Part shown: in pieces, positions 7,088 to 13,666 of the stretch
Layout of the letters: every line of letters begins with the position of its first letter
How positions within the stretch are numbered: position 1 is the stretch's first letter
Assembly: GCA_937873805.1 (NCBI GenBank)
Contig: CALMWO010000313.1
Span: 1-13,951 of the forward strand
Source: an uncultured Hyphomonadaceae bacterium
Lineage (GTDB): Bacteria > Pseudomonadota > Alphaproteobacteria > Caulobacterales > Hyphomonadaceae
DNA: 13,951 nt
Reading direction: 5' to 3'
Made by a program: the position numbers and the translations under genes
Notes under the pieces: model-generated
Told to the model about the DNA's origin: nothing
Database searches by the model: none
Seen by the model: the letters and a program-made list of their open reading frames with translations, nothing else

Positions 7088-8095
7088 ATGCCCAAGTCCC
7101 TGATCACCGGCGGTTACCCGTCCACCCGCCTGCGCCGCCTGCGCCAGCATGACTGGGCACGCCGCCTTGTCCGGGAAACCAAGCCCAGCCCGGATGATCT
7201 CGTCTGGGGCATGATCGTCCACGACGGCAAGGAGCCACGGGTACCGGTGAAATCCATGCCGGGCGTCGACCGCCTCAATGTCGACGAGGCCGCCAAGGCC
7301 GCCGTCCGCGCCCGCGAGCTTGGCATCCCCGCTATCGCCATCTTCCCGCACATCAACGCGGCCAAGAAGAACGAGGGGGGCGAGGAAGCCCTCAACGCGG
7401 ACGGCCTGATCCCCACCGTCATCCAGGCCATGAAAGCCGCCGCCCCTGAAGTCGGCATCGCCTGCGACGTGGCCCTCGACCCCTTCACCAGCCACGGCCA
7501 TGACGGCCTGCTCAACGAGGATGGCTATGTCCTCAATGACGAAACCGTAGCGGTTCTTACCGAGCAGGCCCTGATCCAGGCCCGCGCCGGCGCGGATATC
7601 GTCGCCCCGTCAGACATGATGGACGGCCGTATCGGCGCCATCCGCGGCCTGCTCGACGAGGAGGGCTTCGACAATGTCATGATCCTCTCCTACGCCGCCA
7701 AATACGCATCGGCCTTCTACGGCCCGTACCGCGACGCCGTAGGCACCGCCTCGGTCCTCAAGGGCGACAAGAAGACCTACCAGATGGATTTCGGGAACAC
7801 CGAGGAAGCCCTTCGCGAAGTCGCGATGGATATCCAGGAGGGCGCCGACATGGTCATGGTCAAACCGGGCCTGCCCTATCTCGACATCGTCCAGCGCGTC
7901 TCGTCGGAGTTCGGCGTTCCCACGCTCGTCTTCCAGATCTCCGGCGAGTACGCGCAGATCAAGGCAGCCGCCGCGAATGGCTGGCTCGATGAAGACAAGG
8001 CCATCGTTGAAACGCTGAGCGCCTTCAAGCGCGCAGGCGCAAGCGGCGTCATCACCTATTTCGCAGAACGCGCCGCGCAGCTGTTGGGCAAATAG
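7088..8095 (+). CDS. hemB: Delta-aminolevulinic acid dehydratase (porphobilinogen synthase)
   Basis: HemB condenses two 5-aminolevulinate molecules into porphobilinogen, the first common step of haem and other tetrapyrrole synthesis. The 335-residue protein has both Schiff-base lysines: Lys205 in SYAAKYASAFYGP and Lys259 in MVMVKPGLPYLD. The metal-site segment CDVALDPFTSHGHDG (about 126-140) has aspartates where zinc-type enzymes carry a cysteine cluster, so this is the Mg-dependent, zinc-independent class seen in Pseudomonas and alphaproteobacteria. The start at 7088 is supported by AGAAGGA (7074-7080), 7 bases upstream. It lies 50 bp after selD on the same strand and may be co-transcribed with it, though I know of no functional link. 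It ends 14 bp from a convergent small gene, with no clear terminator between them. Confidence 0.97.
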   Translation: MPKSLITGGYPSTRLRRLRQHDWARRLVRETKPSPDDLVWGMIVHDGKEPRVPVKSMPGVDRLNVDEAAKAAVRARELGIPAIAIFPHINAAKKNEGGEEALNADGLIPTVIQAMKAAAPEVGIACDVALDPFTSHGHDGLLNEDGYVLNDETVAVLTEQALIQARAGADIVAPSDMMDGRIGAIRGLLDEEGFDNVMILSYAAKYASAFYGPYRDAVGTASVLKGDKKTYQMDFGNTEEALREVAMDIQEGADMVMVKPGLPYLDIVQRVSSEFGVPTLVFQISGEYAQIKAAAANGWLDEDKAIVETLSAFKRAGASGVITYFAERAAQLLGK

Positions 8096-8109
8096 CAAGC
8101 ACGCCCGAA

Positions 8110-8361
8110 CTAATTCAGCTTCCGCGGATCCACCGGCCCGAACCCCACAACCGATGCTTTCAGTCGGTTGTGGCGCGCATGAAGCTTCCACATCAGGGAT
8201 TCCAGCACCGCCAGCTTGTCCTGGGCCAACCTCTTGTCGTCGCCCCTCGCATCCTGACACGCGATAACATCGAGCAACCGCCCGACCTGCTCTGCGAGAA
8301 TGCCAACCTGCTCGCGCACATGGGTAAGCTCGGCGTGGGCGAGTTCGCTTTCCTGGCTCAT
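8110..8361 (-). CDS. Small helical (coiled-coil-like) protein, function unknown
   Basis: The 83-residue protein has no signal peptide or membrane segment. Residues about 3-35 and 43-66 look like two amphipathic helices with regularly spaced Leu/Val (HVREQVGILAEQVGRLLDVI and KLAVLESLMWKLHARH), joined by a charged DARGDDKR turn, which suggests a helical hairpin or coiled coil. I do not recognise a family. A strong GGAGG (complement of 8371-8375) 9 bases before the ATG supports real translation from this start. It lies 56 bp after the VanZ-like gene on the same strand and the two may share a transcript. A cytoplasmic oligomer or partner protein is possible but not shown. Confidence 0.7.
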   Translation of the reverse strand: MSQESELAHAELTHVREQVGILAEQVGRLLDVIACQDARGDDKRLAQDKLAVLESLMWKLHARHNRLKASVVGFGPVDPRKLN

Positions 8362-8417
8362 CGCACAGAACCTCCGAATTCGACCCAGTTCACATACGCC
8401 CGAAATGTGGGCGGGTT

Positions 8418-8825
8418 TCACCTTTCCGCACCCGCAACCAATTCGAATCGCGTCCGCAACCACCGCCCTACGCCAAGGGCCGCCGCGATCCCCACGCAAT
8501 CGGCGATGAAATCCAGCACATCGCCAGATCGCCCCTCGCCCCCGCGCGCCTGCACGATCTCGATCCCGCCCCCCAGCGCCACCATGTGCGCCAGCCAGAA
8601 CCACAGATACCGCCTCGGCAGCACCAGCACCCCCGGCCCCGTCAGGCACCCGAACATCACGACGTGAAACACCTTGTCCTGGAATGGAAACATCGGCGGC
8701 GGCCCGACATCCGGCGCGATCAGCAGCTGCGCCGCCATCGCCATCCCCAGGCCGGAGATCACGCCGATCACGCCCCATGTGACAGTCTCGCGGCGCAGCC
8801 CCATGCCCCTCACGCCCATGCCCAT
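8418..8825 (-). CDS. VanZ-like small integral membrane protein
   Basis: The protein is 135 residues from the chosen start and has about four hydrophobic segments (17-36, 52-70, 72-92, 105-121). Its motif pattern resembles the VanZ family: FQDKVFH (about 48-54) before the second helix, then GGGIEIVQARGGEGRSGDVLDFIADCVGI (about 85-113), matching the usual E-x-x-Q ... G-R-x-x-x-x-x-D-x-x-A-x-x-x-G arrangement. VanZ relatives are inner-membrane proteins; VanZ itself confers teicoplanin resistance in enterococci, but most bacterial relatives have no known role, so resistance should not be assumed. The ATG at 8825 is preferred over 8843 because AGGGAGGA (complement of 8833-8840) stands 7 bases before it, whereas 8843 has no ribosome site. 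It is followed by the 83-residue gene. Confidence 0.75.
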   Translation of the reverse strand: MGMGVRGMGLRRETVTWGVIGVISGLGMAMAAQLLIAPDVGPPPMFPFQDKVFHVVMFGCLTGPGVLVLPRRYLWFWLAHMVALGGGIEIVQARGGEGRSGDVLDFIADCVGIAAALGVGRWLRTRFELVAGAER

Positions 8826-9069
8826 CACCGCATCCTCCCTCATCCGCGCGAGACATGGCGGTCGCCCGCCACGCCGCTGTACGCCTGCCGCCGTACTGCC
8901 GCCGCAAGTCTGGCGTCTATGTCTATCGACAGACTCACACGATTGGTATTAATCCCGCCTCTTCGTGCCCACGCTTGCAAGAGCCGAGATGGGCTGTGGG
9001 GCATAACCCAGCGAAGATTGATTGGGCATCTCCCGTGCGCCGCCTCGAGACCGAGACCACCACCCGCTC
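8826..9069. promoter_or_regulatory. Divergent intergenic region (VanZ-like / GNAT-ATP-grasp)
   Basis: These 244 bases separate the minus-strand VanZ-like gene from the plus-strand GNAT/ATP-grasp pair and should carry promoters in both directions. An AT-richer patch with GGTATTAATC lies around 8943-8953. A 6-bp inverted repeat AGTCTG/CAGACT (8907-8912 and 8930-8935) surrounds a GTCTAT-GTCTAT direct repeat (8915-8926). No RNA gene or consensus promoter is evident. Confidence 0.4.
8833..8840 (-). promoter_or_regulatory. Shine-Dalgarno deciding the VanZ-like start
   Basis: The minus strand reads AGGGAGGA here, 7 bases before the ATG at 8825. The same bases would be inside the coding region if translation began at the upstream ATG (8843), which has no purine-rich leader. 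This supports the shorter protein. Confidence 0.75.
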
Positions 9070-9585
9070 ATGAGCGCCCTCGCCGCGCCCTCCAAAGCCC
9101 AACGGGCTCCCGCCGACCGCGTCGCCATCCGCGCCGCCACCCCCGCCGACGCGCCCACACTGGAAGCGATCGAAGCCGCCTCGTTCACCTACGACCGGCT
9201 CTCACCCCGCGCCCTCGCCCGCAACCTTCGCTCGCCAACCGCCGATGTCTTTGCCGCCACCATCGGCGGCCTGCTGGCCGGCTACGCCATGGTCTTCTTC
9301 CGCCGCGGCTCGACCCTCGCCCGTCTCTATTCCATCGCCAGCGTTCCCAACGCCCGCGGCCGCGGCATCGGCCGCCGGCTGATGGACGCCTGCGAGCGCG
9401 CCGCCCTCAAGCGCGGCTGCGACCGCCTGCGCCTGGAAGTCCGCGAAAAGAACCGCCCTGCCATCGCCCTCTACGAAACGCTCGGCTACGTTCGCATCGG
9501 GCGCTACGAAGACTATTATCAGGACGGCGCTTCCGCCCTCCGCTTTGAAAAGCAGCTGACCTCCCAAGAGAACCGCGCCAAGTGA
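9070..9585 (+). CDS. RimI-like GNAT N-acetyltransferase, paired with an ATP-grasp ligase
   Basis: The 171-residue protein has a GNAT fold close to RimI: the first strand VAIRAATPADAPTLEAIEAASF, the strand before the cofactor loop LYSIASVPNARGRGIGRRLM with R-G-R-G-I-G at about 96-101, and a C-terminal segment LEVREKNRPAIALYETLGY then YEDYYQDG, typical of RimI-type alpha-N-acetyltransferases. An N-terminal extension of about 15 residues is Ala/Pro rich. The ATG at 9070 is chosen; a TTG at 9022 in frame is possible but has no support, and neither has a strong ribosome site. The TGA stop overlaps the GTG of the next gene by four bases (GTGA, 9582-9585), so the two are translationally coupled. The substrate is therefore likely related to the ligase product (a peptide or amino-acid amide) rather than ribosomal protein S18; this is inference. 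Confidence 0.88.
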   Translation: MSALAAPSKAQRAPADRVAIRAATPADAPTLEAIEAASFTYDRLSPRALARNLRSPTADVFAATIGGLLAGYAMVFFRRGSTLARLYSIASVPNARGRGIGRRLMDACERAALKRGCDRLRLEVREKNRPAIALYETLGYVRIGRYEDYYQDGASALRFEKQLTSQENRAK

Positions 9586-11051
9586 ACAACGACTGGATCC
9601 TGATCGCTGACGACCTGCGAGACCTGGCCGCGCTGGGCGCGCCTTTCCGCATGATGACCTCGCGCGACTACGTCCTGCAGCCGAAGCTGCTATCCGGCGC
9701 CCGCCCCAAGATCATCAACCTCGCCCGCAGCTACAATTACCAGACCGACGGCTACTACGCCTCGCTGCTGGGCGAAGCGCGCGGTCACCGCGTCATCCCG
9801 ACGGTCGAGACCATGCTCGACCTCTATGATCGCGACATGCACGAGGATGCGATCTCGGTCCTTGAAGAGCTGCTCAACAAGGACCTCGATAAATTCCCCG
9901 AGAACGGCCCGGTGCCAGAGCGTCTCGTTGTCTGCTTCGGCGAGGTGCAGGATGAGCGCTTCCGTAAATTTGCCCGCCAGCTCTTCGACTGGTACCGCGC
10001 GCCCGCCCTCATCGTCACCACCAGCGAGAACGGGCAGCCGGGCAAATACAAGGTCAAGCGCATCAAGCTCTCGCCTTTCACCCGCCTTGAGGACGACGAG
10101 CTGAAATTCTTCGTCGAAAGCCTCACCACCTATACCGGCCGCGTCTGGAAGAACCCCAAGGCCCGCACCATCGCCAAATGGTCTATTGCCGTCCTGCACG
10201 ACCCGAACGAGCAGTTCGCGCCATCCAACATCGAGTCCCTGAAACACTGGGCCCGGCTGGCCGAGAAAGATGGCGTCGAGATCGAGCCGATCTCGAAAAA
10301 GGACCTCGATCGCCTCGCCGAATTCGACGCCCTGATGATCCGCGAAACTACCTCGATCACTAACCACACGTACCGCTTCGCCCGCCGCGCCGTGGCCGAA
10401 GGCATGCCCGTCATCGACGACCCCGTCTCGATGATGCGCTGCACGAACAAGGTCTATCTCTGGGAGCGCCTCCTCGGCGCCGGCCTGCCCGCGCCTGAGA
10501 CCATCATCATCCAGGACAAGACCAATCTGGAAGAAGTGGCCGACCGCCTCAAATTCCCGGTCGTCCTGAAAATCCCGGATGGCTCCTTCTCGCGCGGCGT
10601 GAAGAAGGCGCACGACATGGCTGAGCTGAAAGCCATCGTCGCCACGCTTCTGGAAGAGTCCGATCTCTGCATCGCGCAGAAATTCGTTCCAACCGAATTC
10701 GACTGGCGCATCGGCGTCCTCGACAAGCGCCCGCTCTTCGTTTGCCAGTACAAGATGGCCCGCGGCCACTGGCAGATCATGAACCACAAGCCTGATGGCA
10801 GCGCCGTCGAGGGCGGCCACAAGACGATCTCAGTCGCAGAGGCTCCGCAAGACGTCGTCGACATCGGCGTCCGCGCCGCCAACCTCATCGGCGACGGCTT
10901 CTATGGCGTCGACATCAAGACCGGCCCGCAAGGCCCCATCGTCATCGAGATCAACGACAACCCCAATCTCGAACACGGCGTCGAAGACGAAGCCGACAAA
11001 CACGTCTGGAGTCACCTCACAGAGTGGTTCGTGAAACGTCTCAACGCCTGA
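9582..11051 (+). CDS. RimK-type ATP-grasp ligase with N-terminal RLAN-like domain
   Basis: The 489-residue protein ends in an ATP-grasp domain (about 285-489). It shows the substrate/ATP lid segment FPVVLKIPDGSFSRGVKK, and the metal ligands Asp444, Glu456 and Asn458 (VDIK, VIEINDNPN) spaced as Asp248, Glu260 and Asn262 of E. coli RimK. RimK-type enzymes join amino acids to peptide or protein carboxylates through acyl-phosphates. The N-terminal half, including PKIINLARSYNYQTDGYYASLLGEARGHRVIPTVETMLDL (read in parts), matches my memory of the RLAN domain (RimK-like ATP-grasp N-terminal), usually found fused in this way; its function is unknown. Translation starts at a GTG inside the GNAT stop (GTGA). 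RimK itself is about 300 residues, so this is not a RimK orthologue. Substrate unknown. Confidence 0.9.
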   Translation: MNNDWILIADDLRDLAALGAPFRMMTSRDYVLQPKLLSGARPKIINLARSYNYQTDGYYASLLGEARGHRVIPTVETMLDLYDRDMHEDAISVLEELLNKDLDKFPENGPVPERLVVCFGEVQDERFRKFARQLFDWYRAPALIVTTSENGQPGKYKVKRIKLSPFTRLEDDELKFFVESLTTYTGRVWKNPKARTIAKWSIAVLHDPNEQFAPSNIESLKHWARLAEKDGVEIEPISKKDLDRLAEFDALMIRETTSITNHTYRFARRAVAEGMPVIDDPVSMMRCTNKVYLWERLLGAGLPAPETIIIQDKTNLEEVADRLKFPVVLKIPDGSFSRGVKKAHDMAELKAIVATLLEESDLCIAQKFVPTEFDWRIGVLDKRPLFVCQYKMARGHWQIMNHKPDGSAVEGGHKTISVAEAPQDVVDIGVRAANLIGDGFYGVDIKTGPQGPIVIEINDNPNLEHGVEDEADKHVWSHLTEWFVKRLNA

Positions 11052-11065
11052 GGCGTCAGCCGCGC

Positions 11066-11860
11066 CTAGTCCCGGAACGCCGCCACCTGCTCGCTCGTGG
11101 CCAGCAGCGCGCCCGACCGGCTCCACAACTTCAGCTCGTGGTCGAAATAGCCGCCTTCGCAACGCCTGCAGTGAACCTCGCTCAGCACGTAGCCGTCATT
11201 CACCTGAACCAGCTCGTCGTCGGTCGCATGGAAATGCACCGTCATCGACACCGTCGACGAATTCACGAACTTCTTCGTCTTGTAGATCACGCGCGGCGGC
11301 GCAAAGTCGGCCATTGCCGTCAGCAGGACATGATCGATCCCGCGCCCGAACTTGTCCTTGATCCAGAACAGCGAACTCGCCGGACCATCCACATCAGCCA
11401 GCAAGGGCGAAGCTGTCGCCCATCGCGCCGAGAATTGCTGGCCGAACGGCACGGGCGGCACGGATTCCACCAGCTTGTCGCTTTCTGGTGGGGGCGGGCT
11501 CGGCATCACCGCATCAGTGAATGCCGTTGTCTTGCGGCGATGGCCGAACGTCACCTGAGCATGCGCGCAAAGCTTGCCCCGCTGTGAAATCTCGGAGCGC
11601 CAGAACTGCAGGCGCGACCCCTGCCGCAACAACCGCGTCGAAACCTCGACAGGCCCGTCGCCAATCGCATCGGTGTAAAGCACCGTGAGCGACAGTGGAT
11701 CGCCCCGCTCGCCCGGCTCCAGCATCGCGGCCCGCAACAGCACCGCCGCTGTCCACCCCCCAAACCTGCCACCCTGGCGCGCGTAGGCCGGATCGGCCTC
11801 ACCGGCCCAGAGATTCTCCCCGGCAGGTTTCAGCAGGATGGAATCCGCAAACAGGCTCAT
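11066..11860 (-). CDS. TesB-like acyl-CoA thioesterase (double hotdog)
   Basis: The 264-residue protein fits the thioesterase II-like (4HBT_3) family: two hotdog repeats in one chain. Visible family patterns are QGGRFGGWTAAVLLRAA (about 29-45) on the central helix of the first hotdog, and LYTDAIGDGPVEVSTRLLRQGSRLQFWRSEISQRGKLCAHAQVTFG (read in parts, about 61-106), with the strand pattern R-x-G-R/S-x-x-x-x-x-x-x-E/Q-x-x-Q-x-G. Such enzymes hydrolyse acyl-CoA; the chain length or acyl preference cannot be read. A frame extension to 11905 exists but only the ATG at 11860 places the start properly; no strong ribosome site is seen. It is convergent with the ATP-grasp gene, 14 bp apart. A perfect palindrome lies 22 bp upstream of the start. 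Confidence 0.8.
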   Translation of the reverse strand: MSLFADSILLKPAGENLWAGEADPAYARQGGRFGGWTAAVLLRAAMLEPGERGDPLSLTVLYTDAIGDGPVEVSTRLLRQGSRLQFWRSEISQRGKLCAHAQVTFGHRRKTTAFTDAVMPSPPPPESDKLVESVPPVPFGQQFSARWATASPLLADVDGPASSLFWIKDKFGRGIDHVLLTAMADFAPPRVIYKTKKFVNSSTVSMTVHFHATDDELVQVNDGYVLSEVHCRRCEGGYFDHELKLWSRSGALLATSEQVAAFRD

Positions 11861-11882
11861 GACGCACTCACTGCCAGCCCTC

Positions 11883-11904
11883 TGCTGACAGTGTCGTGTC
11901 AGCA
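11883..11904. promoter_or_regulatory. Perfect 8-bp-arm palindrome upstream of the thioesterase gene
   Basis: TGCTGACA (11883-11890) and TGTCAGCA (11897-11904) form an exact inverted repeat around a 6-base spacer, GTGTCG. It lies 22 bp before the thioesterase ATG and 43 bp after the stop of the 75-residue membrane protein. The size and symmetry fit a dimeric repressor operator (for example TetR type). It could instead form an RNA hairpin, but there is no T tract on the minus strand, so it is not a typical intrinsic terminator. Confidence 0.5.
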
Positions 11905-11947
11905 AATGCGCGGCACAGCGTCAACGCACGCCAGCTACAGAAGCGGA

Positions 11948-12175
11948 TCAGTCCCGCTTATCGCCCTGTTTCCGGTCGCGCCAGGGAACGAACACCAGCC
12001 AGAAAAGCGTACTGCCCAGTACGCCAATCACCAGCGCAGCAACCGGCAACCACGGCCAGTACATCGCTCTCAGCGAACTTTCTGGCGACACTGACAAAAG
12101 CCCCGCCGCCAGCGCAATCGCCGGGATCACACCCGACACGGCCATCAGCTTCCGCTTGTCAGGGTCGAGCTTCAC
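11948..12175 (-). CDS. Small two-helix membrane protein, function unknown
   Basis: The 75-residue protein has a short basic start (MKLDPDKRK), a hydrophobic helix at about 11-28, a short loop, a second helix at about 42-63 rich in Trp and Leu, and a charged tail (RDRKQGDKRD). With positive charge on both ends it probably forms a hairpin in the inner membrane with both ends in the cytoplasm. I do not recognise a family. It begins with GTG directly after the gatA TAG (12176-12178), zero bases apart, which implies translation by re-initiation or coupling. An internal ATG at 12145, preceded by GCGGAAG, is an alternative start giving 65 residues. It ends the gatA transcript; gatB is not downstream here. 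Confidence 0.65.
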   Translation of the reverse strand: MKLDPDKRKLMAVSGVIPAIALAAGLLSVSPESSLRAMYWPWLPVAALVIGVLGSTLFWLVFVPWRDRKQGDKRD

Positions 12176-13654
12176 CTACCACCAGCGCGCCGGCCGCGCG
12201 GTGAAATTGGCCGCCCGCTCGATCGCGCCGGCAACCTTGAAGCACGCTTCTTCATCCAGCGCCTTGCCGATCACCTGCAGCCCAAGCGGCAGCCCCTGCG
12301 CGTCGATCCCGGCCGGAACAGCAATCGCGGGCAGACCTGCAAGGTTCGCCGTCACAGTGAAGATGTCGTTCAGATACATCTCGACCGGATCGACGCCCTT
12401 CTCGCCATACCCAAACGCCGCGCTCGGCGTAGCTGGGGTCAGCAGCGCATCGCACTGTTCGAAAGCCTTCTCGAAATCCTCGAGAATCTTCGTCCGCACT
12501 TTCTGGGCGCGAAGGTAATATGCGTCGTAATATCCGGCGCTCAACACGTAAGTGCCGATCAACAGTCGGCGTTGAACTTCCGCGCCAAATCCTGTCGCGC
12601 GCGTCGTCTCATAGGTCGACGTCAGCGAGCCATCGCCCGACTGCCGCGCGCCGTAGCGAATGCCGTCATAGCGCGCGAGGTTCGAGGAAGCCTCCGCCGG
12701 CGCCACGATGTAATAGGCCGGCAGCGCGTATTTCGTGTGCGGCAGCGACACGTCCACAATAGTCGCGCCTTCGGCTTTTAGCCACGCGATGCCCTGCTGC
12801 CAGAGCTTCTCGATCTCGTCCGGCATGCCATCGACACGGTATTCCTTCGGAATGCCGATCCGCATGCCCTTCACGGACTGACCGACCGACTTCGTCCACT
12901 CCGGCACCGGCAGGTGCAGCGAGGTCGAGTCCTTCGCATCAGCCGAGCACATGATCTCAAGCATCAGCGCCGCGTCTTTGACATTCTTCGCCAGCGGTCC
13001 CGCTTGATCCAGCGAGGATGCAAACGCCACCATGCCGTACCGGCTCGCCCGGCCATAAGTCGGCTTGATGCCCACGGTGCCGGTGAACGCTGCAGGCTGA
13101 CGGATCGATCCGCCGGTGTCCGAAGCCGTCGCCGCAAGGCAGAGATCAGCCGATACAGCCGTCGCCGAACCGCCAGACGATCCGCCCGCCGTCAGCTTCA
13201 CGTTCGAACCCTGACGACGCCACGGCGAAGCAGGCGGCCCAAAGCGCGATGTCTCGTTTGCCGATCCCATGGCGAACTCGTCCATGTTCAGCTTGCCCAG
13301 CATCACCGCGCCCTGATCCCACAGGTTCTGCGTGACCGTGCTTTCATAGGTCGGCGTGAACTCACCCAGAATGTTCGAGCAGGCAGTGGTCCGAACGCCC
13401 GCCGTACAGAACAGATCCTTGATGCCCAGCGGCGCGCCTTCCAGCCTTCCACCCTTGCCCGCCTTCAGGTTCGCGTCCGAAGCCTCCGCCATCTTCAGCG
13501 CTTTGTCCGCCGTCACGACGACATAGGCGTTGAGGTGCGGGTTCGATTTCTCGATCTCCGTCAGGAAAGCCTGGGTGATTTCCTTCGACGAAAACTGCTT
13601 CGCCTTCAGGCCATCAACGGCGTCGGAGAGGGTGAGCTGCGTGAGGTTGGTCAT
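12176..13654 (-). CDS. gatA: Aspartyl/glutamyl-tRNA amidotransferase subunit A
   Basis: GatA is the glutaminase subunit of GatCAB, which amidates misacylated Glu-tRNA(Gln) and/or Asp-tRNA(Asn). The 492-residue amidase-signature protein has the Ser-cisSer-Lys triad: Lys79 (LGIKDLF), Ser159 (GGSSGGS) and Ser183 (DTGGSIRQPA), with the 24-residue Ser-Ser spacing of the family. The motifs KLNMDEFAMGSANETSRFGP and KPTYGRASRYGMVAFASSLDQAGP (read in parts) are specific for GatA rather than general amidases. Length is normal. The ATG at 13654 matches the usual N-terminus; no clear ribosome site precedes it, and it starts 12 bp after the stop of an unknown gene, so coupling with that gene is likely. 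A mini membrane protein gene abuts its stop. Confidence 0.96.
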   Translation of the reverse strand: MTNLTQLTLSDAVDGLKAKQFSSKEITQAFLTEIEKSNPHLNAYVVVTADKALKMAEASDANLKAGKGGRLEGAPLGIKDLFCTAGVRTTACSNILGEFTPTYESTVTQNLWDQGAVMLGKLNMDEFAMGSANETSRFGPPASPWRRQGSNVKLTAGGSSGGSATAVSADLCLAATASDTGGSIRQPAAFTGTVGIKPTYGRASRYGMVAFASSLDQAGPLAKNVKDAALMLEIMCSADAKDSTSLHLPVPEWTKSVGQSVKGMRIGIPKEYRVDGMPDEIEKLWQQGIAWLKAEGATIVDVSLPHTKYALPAYYIVAPAEASSNLARYDGIRYGARQSGDGSLTSTYETTRATGFGAEVQRRLLIGTYVLSAGYYDAYYLRAQKVRTKILEDFEKAFEQCDALLTPATPSAAFGYGEKGVDPVEMYLNDIFTVTANLAGLPAIAVPAGIDAQGLPLGLQVIGKALDEEACFKVAGAIERAANFTARPARWW

Positions 13655-13666
13655 GATGTCTATCGA

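Noticed and set aside
8397..8413. CGCCC/GGGCG hairpin between the VanZ-like and 83-residue genes
   Set aside because: The stem is only 5 bp and no T tract follows it on the minus strand, so a terminator is not supported.
8855..9073. A 72-codon plus-strand ORF whose TGA overlaps the GNAT ATG (ATGA)
   Set aside because: The overlap looks like coupling, but there is no ribosome site, the product is basic and without structure, and it fills a region that should hold divergent promoters. Conservation would be needed to revive it.
8586..9548. A 320-codon plus-strand ORF spanning the VanZ-like gene and the RimI-like gene
   Set aside because: It is extremely Arg/Pro/His-rich and overlaps two genes with recognisable motifs in other frames.
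9690..10820. A 376-codon minus-strand ORF inside the ATP-grasp gene
   Set aside because: It lies wholly antisense to a gene with recognisable ATP-grasp motifs and shows only Gly/Val/Asp/Glu-rich composition, with no recognisable domain or ribosome site.
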